Source: Burkholderia guangdongensis (GTDB lineage: Bacteria > Pseudomonadota > Gammaproteobacteria > Burkholderiales > Burkholderiaceae). Taken from it: a stretch of DNA of 50,611 nt. Below the pieces are notes generated by a model, which had not been told where the DNA came from, made no database searches, and saw only the letters and a program-made list of their open reading frames with translations. The stretch's first letter is position 1; each line of letters starts with the position of its first letter. This document shows positions 31,101 to 39,154 of this stretch, piece by piece. Location: NCBI RefSeq assembly GCF_013403875.1, contig NZ_JACBNX010000030.1, positions 1-50,611 of the forward strand. The letters are read 5' to 3'. The position numbers and the translations under genes are program-made.

Positions 31101-32332
31101 TCCGGCTCGCGCACTCGGCGGCGTCGCTCGGCGGCGCGATCGCCGCGCAGGCGTCGCTGCTCGCGTGCGTCGCGTGGCTCGGCCGCGCGCAGGGTGTCGC
31201 CGCGCTCGGCGTGTTTGGCTACCAGCTCGCGCTCGGCACGTTCGGCGGCACGCTGCTGGCGCTGCGCTACGAACTCGCGTGCGTCAGCGACGATCCGCGC
31301 GCGGCGTTCGACGCGTTGCGCCATGCGTTCGTGCTGGCCTGCGGCGTTGCCGCGCTCATCGCGCTGGGCGTGGCCGCGAGCGGTCGCGCGGACCTGTACC
31401 CGGTCGTGCTGTTCGGCTGCGCGACCTGGGCGCAGCTGGCGGTCGGCGGCTATCTGAACAGCCTGCGACGCTATGGCTGGATCGCCGCGTCGCGCGCGGC
31501 GGCCAACCTGCTGATGCTCGCGTGGCTCGCGTGGCTCGCGGGCGGCGCGCCGGCCGGCGTCGACGCGTTCGCCGTGTACGCGATCGCGCACGCGACGGTT
31601 GCCGCGCTGATGCTCGGGTATGCGCTGCGCGCCGGCCGTCGCGATGAAACCGGCCCCGTCGCGCGCGCGTTCTTCGTCGCGCAATGCCGCTACCCGCTGT
31701 ACATCCTGCCGTCGACGCTGTGCGCCGCGATGCAGACCTATGCGTTGTCGATCGCGATTCCGCTGTGGTTCGACGCGCGCAGCGCCGGCCTGTTCGCGCT
31801 GGCTTACTGGCTCGGCGGCGCGCCGGTGTCGCTGCTGGGGCAGGGCGTGGGCGCGGTGTTCCGGCGCGACGCGCTCGCCGTTCTTGCGCGCGGCGACGAG
31901 AACGGCGGCGTCGCGGACCTGTATCGCCGTTACGCGCTCGGGCTGGCCGCGCTCGCGTTCGCGTATGGCGGCGCGGGGCTGCTGCTGGTCCGGCCCGTAG
32001 TCGAGCTCGGCTTCGGCCTCGCATGGGCGGATGCCGCCGCGTTTTATCGCGGCCTCGCGCCGTGCTTCATCGTGCAGATGGTCTATGTCCCGCTCGCGCA
32101 GGTGTTCCTGGTGGTCGGCGCGCAACGCGCGGACCTGCTGTTCCAGTGCGGGGCCGGCCTCGCGCTCGCGGCGGCGCTCGCGGCCGCGTGGCTCATGAAC
32201 CTGTCGGCGCTCGACGGCGTGCGGCTGTTCGCGCTGGCCGGCGCGGCGGTCGCGGGCGCGGGGCTCGTGCTGACGTACGGGCTCGCGCGACGCGCGACGC
32301 CCCGGCATTCGATCGTGGGGGAACCGGCATGA
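31097..32332 (+). CDS. Polysaccharide flippase, Wzx-like
   Basis: A 411-residue membrane protein with about 12 hydrophobic helices throughout, ending with a short basic tail. It resembles the Wzx/polysaccharide-biosynthesis (MATE-like MOP) family, which flips lipid-linked repeat units across the inner membrane. Sequence identity to typical Wzx is not obvious by eye, as usual for this family, so the call rests on topology (for example VFGYQLALGTFGGTLLALRYEL near residue 36) and operon position. ATGA overlaps link it to both neighbours: start at 31097 and stop at 32330-32332. Confidence 0.8.
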   Translation: MIRLAHSAASLGGAIAAQASLLACVAWLGRAQGVAALGVFGYQLALGTFGGTLLALRYELACVSDDPRAAFDALRHAFVLACGVAALIALGVAASGRADLYPVVLFGCATWAQLAVGGYLNSLRRYGWIAASRAAANLLMLAWLAWLAGGAPAGVDAFAVYAIAHATVAALMLGYALRAGRRDETGPVARAFFVAQCRYPLYILPSTLCAAMQTYALSIAIPLWFDARSAGLFALAYWLGGAPVSLLGQGVGAVFRRDALAVLARGDENGGVADLYRRYALGLAALAFAYGGAGLLLVRPVVELGFGLAWADAAAFYRGLAPCFIVQMVYVPLAQVFLVVGAQRADLLFQCGAGLALAAALAAAWLMNLSALDGVRLFALAGAAVAGAGLVLTYGLARRATPRHSIVGEPA

Positions 32333-33540
32333 TTCTGGTGGTCGTCGATTCGATGGAACGGTGCTATTTTTTTCTGCGGCTCGCGCGGCCGGTGCGGCGC
32401 GAGTTCGCGTTCCTGTTCCTGGTCAGCGAGCCGCTCGCGTGGGGGCTGCTGACGCTCGCCGGCTATCCCGCGGTCTATGTGCGCGCGCGCCGGCGGCGGC
32501 TCGCGCCGGCGGCCACCGCCGACCCGGGCGGCGCGACGGCCGCGATCGAGGTGCTGAACGCGCGCATGCCCGTGGCCCGCGCGCGCGACGACGCGCGCGA
32601 GGCGTGGCGCGTGGCGCGGATGCTGGTCCGTCGTCACAGGATCGCGCAATGCGTGCTCTGGAACGGCCAGCAGCTGTTGTGCCGCGCAGTCGCCCGCGCA
32701 TGCGTCGAGCGCCGCGTGCCGCTGCGCTTTCTCGAACTGTCCAATCTGCCGGACAAACTGTTCGCGGATCCGCTCGGCGTCAACGCGCTGTCGTCGCTGG
32801 CCGCCGCGCCGGACGCGCTCGATGCGCTCGACGCGCTGCCGCTGCCGAGCGACGCGCTGCACCGGCGCTGGCTCGCGCGCTACGAGGCGTACAAGGCGCG
32901 GCCGCTGCCGCAGGCCACGACGCGGCCGGTCCGCAAGCTGCTGTCCGCGTGCAACTATTTGCTCAAGCACGCCACGCACGGCGTCGCGCGGCTCGATCGG
33001 CGCGCGTTGCGCGTCGCTCAGGCGCTGCCGCCGCCGCGCGAGGCGCTCGCGCTTGACCCGGCGACACTCATGCGACGGCGTTACGTGTTCCTGCCGTTGC
33101 AGGTGGCCGGTGACACGCAGCTGCGGCTGCATTCGGATGTCGACAACCTGCAGGCGATCGAGCAGGCGGTGCGGATCGCGCAGGCGGCCGGCGCGGATCT
33201 GATCGTCAAGCTGCATCCGGCCGAGTACGACGCCGCCGAGCTCGCCCGTGTGCTGGCCAGCCAGCGCCGGCACCGCTTCGCGCTCGCGACGACGCCGACG
33301 CTCGAACTGATCCGGCACGCGGCCGCGGTCGTCACGATCAATTCGACGGTCGGGCTCGAGGCGATGCTGCACGGCAAGCCGGTCGCGGCGTTCGGTCGCT
33401 GCTTTTATCGGTCGTTCGACCACGCGCGCCTGCTCAAGTACATCCACGGCTTCCTGGTCGACGGTATCGACTACTTCGCCACCGGCGCGATCGCGCCCGA
33501 CGCGGCGCGGCGCGTGTTCGGCGGCGGGCGCGAGCGATGA
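32329..33540 (+). CDS. KpsS/KpsC-like capsule polysaccharide glycosyltransferase
   Basis: A 403-residue cytosolic protein. The C-terminal half carries the capsule-synthesis (PF05159-like) pattern: YVFLPLQVAGDTQLRLHSD (about 251-269), IVKLHPAEYD, and VVTINSTVGLEAMLHGKPVAAFGRCFY. Family members such as KpsS and KpsC transfer beta-Kdo in ABC-dependent capsules, and related proteins transfer other residues. The N-terminal half is less conserved. Its place inside a Wzx/Wzy operon rather than a Kps cluster suggests it transfers one sugar of the repeat unit. It overlaps both neighbours by 4 bases. Confidence 0.82.
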   Translation: MILVVVDSMERCYFFLRLARPVRREFAFLFLVSEPLAWGLLTLAGYPAVYVRARRRRLAPAATADPGGATAAIEVLNARMPVARARDDAREAWRVARMLVRRHRIAQCVLWNGQQLLCRAVARACVERRVPLRFLELSNLPDKLFADPLGVNALSSLAAAPDALDALDALPLPSDALHRRWLARYEAYKARPLPQATTRPVRKLLSACNYLLKHATHGVARLDRRALRVAQALPPPREALALDPATLMRRRYVFLPLQVAGDTQLRLHSDVDNLQAIEQAVRIAQAAGADLIVKLHPAEYDAAELARVLASQRRHRFALATTPTLELIRHAAAVVTINSTVGLEAMLHGKPVAAFGRCFYRSFDHARLLKYIHGFLVDGIDYFATGAIAPDAARRVFGGGRER

Positions 33541-34067
33541 CAGTCACGCTGCGCGCCACCGTCGCGGCGATGGTCGAGGACTGTCGCCGCAATGCATTCG
33601 TCAAGCCGATCTGCGTGATGCTGGCCTACCGGATCGCGCATTACCTCGCGCGGCGCAGCCGCATCACGCGCGTGCTCGGCGCGCCGCTCATTGCGCTCTA
33701 CGTATTCGTTGCCGATTGGATCATGGGCATCGACATCCCGCCCGGCACGCGCATCGGCGAGGGCTTCACGCTCTATCACGGCACCGGCACCGTGATCAAC
33801 GGCTATTGCGCGATCGGCGCGCGCTGCGTGATGCGCCACGGCGTGACGATCGGCAACCTGCTGCGCGACGACGGCACGACGAGCGGCGTGCCGTCGATCG
33901 GCGACGACGTCGAGTTCGGCGCGCATTGCATCGTGCTCGGCGAGGTCAGGATCGGCGATCGCGCGCGGATCGGTGCGGGCGCGGTGGTGTTGCGCGACGT
34001 GCCGGACGACGGCGTCGCGGTCGGCGTGCCGGCGACCGTATCCATCAAACGGAGATCCTCCGCATGA
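33537..34067 (+). CDS. Hexapeptide acyltransferase, serine-acetyltransferase-like
   Basis: A 176-residue left-handed beta-helix acyltransferase. The N-terminal 60 residues form a helical, partly hydrophobic cap (ITRVLGAPLIALYVFVADWIMGIDIPPG). The hexapeptide region spans about 66-165, with IGEGFTLYHGTGTVINGYC, the MRHGVTIGN loop containing the catalytic-type histidine, and the closing IGDDVEFGAHCIVLGEVRIGDRARIG. It resembles CysE-type enzymes, but in this operon it most likely acetylates a sugar of the exopolysaccharide. Confidence 0.87.
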   Translation: MTVTLRATVAAMVEDCRRNAFVKPICVMLAYRIAHYLARRSRITRVLGAPLIALYVFVADWIMGIDIPPGTRIGEGFTLYHGTGTVINGYCAIGARCVMRHGVTIGNLLRDDGTTSGVPSIGDDVEFGAHCIVLGEVRIGDRARIGAGAVVLRDVPDDGVAVGVPATVSIKRRSSA

Positions 34068-35005
34068 AGGTATTCCTGCTGCACCCCGGCCGCGCGCATT
34101 ACCCGGAGCTCGACGCCTACGCGAGCTGCCTCGCCGAGCACGGCTTCGACGTGGCGCGCGGCGACGTCGAAGCCTACCGCGCGTGCGCCGGGTCGGGGCT
34201 GCGCGTGCTGTGGTGCGTGATGGGCTTTTATCCCGCGTTGCCGCCCGCGGACGTCGTGATCCACGACTACCGTTCTCTGTCCGTCGGTCGCCTCGGGATC
34301 GTGAAGGATGGGATCAAGCGCTTCTGCCAGCCTCGGCCGAACCTGCGTGTGTTTCAGAACGAGCGCCTGCGCGACGCGCTTGCGTTTCGCGACGGCGTGC
34401 CGTCGCTGCTGCTGCCGATGGGCGTGCCGGACTGGCTGTTCGATGTCGCGCGCGATCCGCCCGCGCCCGGCCTCGGCGGCGTCTACTGCTATGCCGGCGC
34501 GATGAGCCGCGAGCGGGGCTTCCATCGGGTGCTCGCGGCGTTCCGCGATCGTCCGCGCGCGGCCGGCGAGACCCTGGTGCTCGTCGGCGAGCCCGAACCG
34601 GCGATCCACCGTGCGTTCCGCGACGTCGCGGGCATCGTGTTCGCCGGCCGGCTGCCGCAACGCGAGGCACTCGACGTCGTGCGCCGTTCCGACTTCGCGC
34701 TCGGCTATTTCCCGTACCACCGGCCGCATCGGATGCAGACGCCGACCAAGCTGCTCGAATACGCGGCGCTGGGCAAGTCAATCATTTGCAACAACGCGCC
34801 GGCGAACCTCGAGACCGCCGCCGCGTGGGGCATCCGGATCCAGCTCGCCGGGCGCGCGATCTTCGATTGCGGGAAATTTCCGCGCGAACGCGTGCCGAAC
34901 GATCCGCAGCGGCTGAGGCCGCTCGCGTGGCGGTCGGTCATCGCGGCGTCGGGCGTGCTCGACCAGGTGCGCGCGCTGCTCGCGGCGGCGCCGCGTCGGA
35001 GATGA
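34064..35005 (+). CDS. Glycosyltransferase, GT-B fold
   Basis: A 313-residue cytosolic protein with a GT-B glycosyltransferase pattern: an N-terminal domain MKVFLLHPGRAHYPELDAY, then a donor-binding domain with GVYCYAGAMSRERGFHRVLAAF (about 144-165), a TLVLVGEPE strand, and TKLLEYAALGKSIICNNAPANLE near residue 228, where GT4/GT1 enzymes have their E-x7-E-like motif. The N-terminal domain is shorter than usual (about 140 residues). The sugar and linkage cannot be read from sequence. It is coupled to both neighbours by 4-base overlaps. Confidence 0.83.
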   Translation: MKVFLLHPGRAHYPELDAYASCLAEHGFDVARGDVEAYRACAGSGLRVLWCVMGFYPALPPADVVIHDYRSLSVGRLGIVKDGIKRFCQPRPNLRVFQNERLRDALAFRDGVPSLLLPMGVPDWLFDVARDPPAPGLGGVYCYAGAMSRERGFHRVLAAFRDRPRAAGETLVLVGEPEPAIHRAFRDVAGIVFAGRLPQREALDVVRRSDFALGYFPYHRPHRMQTPTKLLEYAALGKSIICNNAPANLETAAAWGIRIQLAGRAIFDCGKFPRERVPNDPQRLRPLAWRSVIAASGVLDQVRALLAAAPRRR

Positions 35006-36195
35006 ACGTCGCGCGCCGCGCCGCATGGGCGACGGTTGCACTCGCGACGCCGGTCGCGTTGCCGTTCGGCGCGTTCTACGGCGCGTTGCTGGCTGCCACG
35101 CTCGCGGCCGCGGTGTGGCAACCGGGCCGGCGGACCGTCGCCGCGCTGTGCGTCGGCGCGGTGCTCACGCTCGGGCCGCTCGTCGCGCTCAAGCTGCCGC
35201 TGCCGATCGGCGGCAACGATAAGCCCCAGTACCTCGACTTCATGCGCGAATTGCACGCTTACGGCATGGAGCCGTATATGGCACGACAGCCGGAGTTCGT
35301 CTCGTTCGTGTCGCTATCCGCCGCCGAGCAGCTGGCGGGCACGGGCGACGCCGCGTTCCTGTTGCTGTTCGTCGCGTACTTCTCGCTGCTGCTCGCGGCG
35401 ATCTGGGCTCAGCAGTACCAGGCAATTCCGCTGTTCCTGGTGCTGCTGTTGTCCGCGTCGTCGTTCTACGGCACGTACGGCAACCTGATCCGCCAGTCGA
35501 TGGCGTTGCCGTTCCTGTTCATGATGATCGGCGCGCGCGGCCGGGTGACCGCCGGCTGCTGCATGGCGCTCGCGGCGCTCGCGCATCTGCCGGCGCTGGT
35601 CGTCGGCGCGCCGTATCTGCTGTACCGGCTCCTCGGCAAATGCGCCGTGCCGCTGCTCGCGGCGGTCGCGGCGGGCGCCGCGCACCTGCCGGGCCTCGGC
35701 GCGGCGCTGCTCGGCGGCGGTGATTCGTATCTGTCGAACAAGGTCGATTTGTATGCGTCGTGGGACAACGACAGCATCGCGGGCGTCGCGCTGTTCGCGT
35801 CCGCGATCGCGTCGCTGTGCGCGCTGCTGTGGTGGCGCGGCGACGGCTGGCGCGCGCGCAGCGACGCGGCAACCCGCGCGCTCGCGTGGCGCTACCTGGC
35901 CGCGCTCGGGCTGGCCGCGCTCGCGCTCGTCGCGACGCGCGGTTATACGAAGGTGTTCGAACGGATCTACATCTATTTTTTCGTGATCGCGCTGATGTAT
36001 CTCGCACTCGTGATATCGCGCGTGGCGCCGGGCCCGCGCAAGGGGCTCGTGCTCGCGTGTGCGATCGGCTATGGCGTATACGGGTTCGCGAAGAATCTCG
36101 ACGTGCAGCCGTTGCTGTTCCAGGGTGATCCGTACGGATTCCTGACCGCGAACCTCGCCGACCTGTATCGCGGTTTTTTGCTGCAGACGCGATGA
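35002..36195 (+). CDS. EpsG/Wzy-like polysaccharide polymerase
   Basis: A 397-residue membrane protein with about 11-12 helices. The EpsG-family features visible are GGNDKPQYLDFM in the first large loop, LLLFVAYFSLLLAAI, and SSFYGTYGNLIRQSMALPFLFMMIG in the middle, where EpsG proteins carry an N-x-x-R-Q-x-x-A motif. It also has a large loop near residues 238-255 (GGDSYLSNKVDLYASWDNDS). It should polymerise flipped repeat units in the periplasm. Function is assigned from this motif and the operon context. Confidence 0.84.
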   Translation: MNVARRAAWATVALATPVALPFGAFYGALLAATLAAAVWQPGRRTVAALCVGAVLTLGPLVALKLPLPIGGNDKPQYLDFMRELHAYGMEPYMARQPEFVSFVSLSAAEQLAGTGDAAFLLLFVAYFSLLLAAIWAQQYQAIPLFLVLLLSASSFYGTYGNLIRQSMALPFLFMMIGARGRVTAGCCMALAALAHLPALVVGAPYLLYRLLGKCAVPLLAAVAAGAAHLPGLGAALLGGGDSYLSNKVDLYASWDNDSIAGVALFASAIASLCALLWWRGDGWRARSDAATRALAWRYLAALGLAALALVATRGYTKVFERIYIYFFVIALMYLALVISRVAPGPRKGLVLACAIGYGVYGFAKNLDVQPLLFQGDPYGFLTANLADLYRGFLLQTR

Positions 36196-37277
36196 GGATC
36201 GTCCAGGTAGTCGAATCGACCGCAACCGGCACGCTGTCGATGGTGAGCCTGATCGCGAACCGGTTCGCGGCGGCCGGCCACGAGGTCCATGTGATCTATT
36301 CGGCGCGTCCCGACACGCCGGCCGCGCTGCACGCGCTGTTCGGCCCGCGCGTGACGCTGCGATGCTTGCCGATGCGCGGGCGGGCGCTTTTCGTGACGCT
36401 CGTCGCGTTGCGCCGCGCGCTGATCGCGCTCGATCCGCAGGTCGTGCACCTGCATTCGTCGTTCGCGGGTTTCGCCGGCCGGCTCGCGACGCTGGGCGCG
36501 TTGCGCGACGCGGCGCTGTTCTATAGCCCGCACTGCATCGCGTTCATGCGACGCGACGTATCGCGCGCGATGCGCGTGGCGTTTGTCGCGCTGGAGCGGA
36601 TCGCATGCATGCGCGCGTGCCGCTATGTCGCGTGTTCGGACAGCGAGCGCGATGCGGTGCGCTCGCGCCTGCGGCAAGCGGTTGCGGTGGTGGAGAACGC
36701 GGTGGAGCCGCTGCCGGCCGCGCGTTGGCCACGGCGCGCGTGCGATGCGGCGCGGCCGCTCGACGTGGTGACCGTGGGCGGCGTTCGGCCGCAAAAGGAC
36801 CCACACCTGTTCGCGGAGATCGCGCAGCGGCTTCGTGGCGACGCAATGCGCTTCACGTGGATCGGCGACGGCTCGGCGTCGCACGCGGATGCGCTGCGCG
36901 CGGCCGGGGTCGAGGTGACCGGCTGGCGCGCGCGCGCCGATGTGTTGCGCCGGCTCGCCGACGCGGACGTCTATCTGTCGACCTCGGCCTGGGAAGGCAT
37001 GCCGGTGTCGGTCATCGAGGCGATGTCGGCCGGCGTCGCGGTTGTCGCGACGCGCTGCAGCGGCAACGTCGACGCGCTCGCACACCTGCGCACCGGCTTG
37101 TTGTTCCGCGATGCGGACGAGGCGATCGCGTGCCTGCGCGCGCTGCGGCGCAATCGCGCTCTGTGCGCACGGCTCGGTCGCGCCGCGCGCGCGGTGGCCC
37201 GTGCGCGTTTTGCGCCCGCGCGCTTCATCGCGGAACTCGAACGGCTCTACCGCGACGGGAGCGGGTTGCGCGATTGA
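36192..37277 (+). CDS. Glycosyltransferase family 4
   Basis: A 361-residue GT-B glycosyltransferase. It begins MRIVQVVESTATGTLSMVSLIANRF and has VVHLHSSFAGFAGRLA in the acceptor domain. The donor domain starts near residue 190 with LDVVTVGGVRPQKDPHLFAEIAQRL and ends in the GT4 signature YLSTSAWEGMPVSVIEAMSAGVAVVAT (about 258-284, with the E-x7-E pair). It is the last gene of the nine-gene operon; its start overlaps the polymerase stop. No terminator is obvious in the 66 bases before the convergent bestrophin gene. Confidence 0.92.
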   Translation: MRIVQVVESTATGTLSMVSLIANRFAAAGHEVHVIYSARPDTPAALHALFGPRVTLRCLPMRGRALFVTLVALRRALIALDPQVVHLHSSFAGFAGRLATLGALRDAALFYSPHCIAFMRRDVSRAMRVAFVALERIACMRACRYVACSDSERDAVRSRLRQAVAVVENAVEPLPAARWPRRACDAARPLDVVTVGGVRPQKDPHLFAEIAQRLRGDAMRFTWIGDGSASHADALRAAGVEVTGWRARADVLRRLADADVYLSTSAWEGMPVSVIEAMSAGVAVVATRCSGNVDALAHLRTGLLFRDADEAIACLRALRRNRALCARLGRAARAVARARFAPARFIAELERLYRDGSGLRD

Positions 37278-37343
37278 TTGTCGGGGAGGGCTGAACTTGG
37301 CGGCGGATTGGGCGCATTCGCGCCGGCGGCGTGCGTGCGGCCG

Positions 37344-38255
37344 TTACAGCAGCACGTAGCTGTCGGACACCGACGCGCTTTGCGTGATCGGCTCCCCGAT
37401 GGTCTCCCGCAGCGTCGCCTCGATCGATACCGACATCGCGTGGAGCGCGAGATCGTTCGGCTCGGTGCCGAACGGCTCCTCGATTTCCGCGCTCAGCGCC
37501 TCGAGCGCGAAGAACGTATACGCGACGAACGCGACGACGACGGGCGTCGTCGGCCCGATCGCGTCGACGAGGCCGAACGGCAGCAGAAAGCAGTACAGAT
37601 AGACGGTCCGGTGGAGAATCACCGCGTACGTATACGGAATCGGCGTGTTCGCGATCCGCTCGCAGCCGCCGAGCGCGGTGCTGAGCTGGCACATCGGGCC
37701 TTCCATCGCCTGCACCGCGACGCTCGGCAGCGTGCCTTCCCGATGCCGCGCGCCGATCCATTCGCTCGCCATCCGCAGCAGGATCGCCGGCTTGAACTGC
37801 ATCGCGGCGAGCCGTTCGCAATCGTCCGGCGGCAGGATCCGGCGCAGGTCGGCGGCGGGGTCCGTGTCGCGCAGCTGGTGCCGCAGCGCGTGGACGAACG
37901 CGATCAGCCGATGCACGAACGGCGGGACGGTCGACGCGTCGGTCGCGAAGCTCGTCGCCTGCCGCGCGAGCGAGCGCGTGTCGTTCAGCACCGCGCCCCA
38001 GAGCATCCGCGCTTCCCAGTAGCGCGCGTAGCTCGTGCTGTTGCGAAAGCCGAGAAAGATCGCGAGCGTGATCCCGATCAGCGAGAACGGCACGAAATTC
38101 AGCGGCACCTTCCACAGAAACAGCGTGCCGTGCAGCACGGTCACGACCGTCGCGAACACGGCGGTCAGGAGCAGCTGGGGCAGGATGTCCGGGAGCACGG
38201 AGCCGCGGATCACGAACAGCATTCTCAGCCAGTGCAGGCGGGGGCGGACGATCAT
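37344..38255 (-). CDS. Bestrophin-family channel protein
   Basis: A 303-residue inner-membrane protein of the bestrophin/UPF0187 (YneE) family, whose bacterial members form pentameric ion channels. Four hydrophobic segments are visible, and family motifs include LHWLRMLFVIRGSVLPDI near the start, VPFSLIGITLAIFLGFRNSTSYARYWEARMLWG (about 55-87) and IPYTYAVILHRTVYLYCFLLPFG (about 207-229). EEPFGTEPNDLAL near the end is the conserved cytosolic gate region. It is convergent with the polysaccharide operon and not obviously linked to it. Confidence 0.9.
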   Translation of the reverse strand: MIVRPRLHWLRMLFVIRGSVLPDILPQLLLTAVFATVVTVLHGTLFLWKVPLNFVPFSLIGITLAIFLGFRNSTSYARYWEARMLWGAVLNDTRSLARQATSFATDASTVPPFVHRLIAFVHALRHQLRDTDPAADLRRILPPDDCERLAAMQFKPAILLRMASEWIGARHREGTLPSVAVQAMEGPMCQLSTALGGCERIANTPIPYTYAVILHRTVYLYCFLLPFGLVDAIGPTTPVVVAFVAYTFFALEALSAEIEEPFGTEPNDLALHAMSVSIEATLRETIGEPITQSASVSDSYVLL

Positions 38256-38420
38256 CGGCGGTGCTCGGGCGGTGGGTTGTTCGGACGTGGAGAGGGCGGC
38301 CGATATGATCGCATATTCGTCGTTTTAGCCAACTCTGCTATCTTCCCATCCGTCGTCCTTCCTATTCACCAACCGATACCGCCGGCCGATGCGTCGACCG
38401 ATATCACCGACCGATTTCCC

Positions 38421-39041
38421 ATGACAGACCGCATCGTCGCCGCATTCGACTTCGACGGCACCATCACGACGGCCGACAGCTTCCGCCATTTCGTCCTTCA
38501 CGCGATCGGCGCGCCGCGCTTCGCGTGGGCCGGACTGCGCGCGCTGCCGTGGATCGTCGCGATGAAGCTCGGCCTGACCTCGCGCGGCGCCGCGAAGGCG
38601 AAGTTCGCGTGGTTCGCGTTCGGCCCGGCCCGTGCGGACCGGCTCGACGCGCTCGCGCGTCGCTTCGTCGACACCGCGCTGCCGCCGCTCGTGCGCCCGG
38701 AGATGCTCGAGCGGATTCGCGAGCATCGCGCGCGCGGCCATGAGCTCGTGCTCGTCAGCGCGTCGCCGTCGCTGTACCTGAACCTGTGGGCGCCGGCGGC
38801 CGGTTTCGACGCGGTACTTGCCACCGAGCTCGCGTTCGACCGCGGCGCGTTCGCCGGCCGGCTCGCCGGCGAGAACTGCTGGGGGCCGCAGAAGGTCGCG
38901 CGGCTGCGCGCGTGGTGGGGCGACCGGCCGCCGCGACAGCTGTTCGCGTACGGCGACAGCCGCGGCGACAAGGAAATGGCGGCGCTCGCGAACCGCGCGT
39001 GGATTCGCGGGCAGGGGCCGCTGCCGCCGATCGACGATTGA
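38421..39041 (+). CDS. HAD-superfamily phosphatase, subfamily IB
   Basis: A 206-residue HAD hydrolase of subfamily IB (SerB/YfhB-like). Motif I is AAFDFDGTITTADS (Asp10 nucleophile, Asp12), motif II LVLVSASPSLYLNLW, motif III lysine in WGPQKVARL, and motif IV FAYGDSRGDKEMAAL. The cap is an inserted helical segment with SRGAAKAKFAWFAFG. E. coli YfhB-type relatives dephosphorylate phosphatidylglycerophosphate or small phosphates. The ribosome site is weak. The stop codon overlaps a 7-bp tandem repeat. Confidence 0.88.
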   Translation: MTDRIVAAFDFDGTITTADSFRHFVLHAIGAPRFAWAGLRALPWIVAMKLGLTSRGAAKAKFAWFAFGPARADRLDALARRFVDTALPPLVRPEMLERIREHRARGHELVLVSASPSLYLNLWAPAAGFDAVLATELAFDRGAFAGRLAGENCWGPQKVARLRAWWGDRPPRQLFAYGDSRGDKEMAALANRAWIRGQGPLPPIDD

Positions 39042-39089
39042 CGGGCGACGGGCGACGGGCGACGGGCGACGGGCGACGGGCGACGGGCG
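39041..39089. repeat. 7-bp tandem repeat, seven perfect units
   Basis: ACGGGCG repeated seven times from 39041 to 39089 without error, then ACGCAGACGACC. The first A is the last base of the HAD gene's TGA. Confidence 0.95.
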
Positions 39090-39154
39090 ACGCAGACGAC
39101 CGACGCAGAATACGGGCCGGTCTCGCGCCCGTACGTTCCGCCCCGGCGGCGGCG

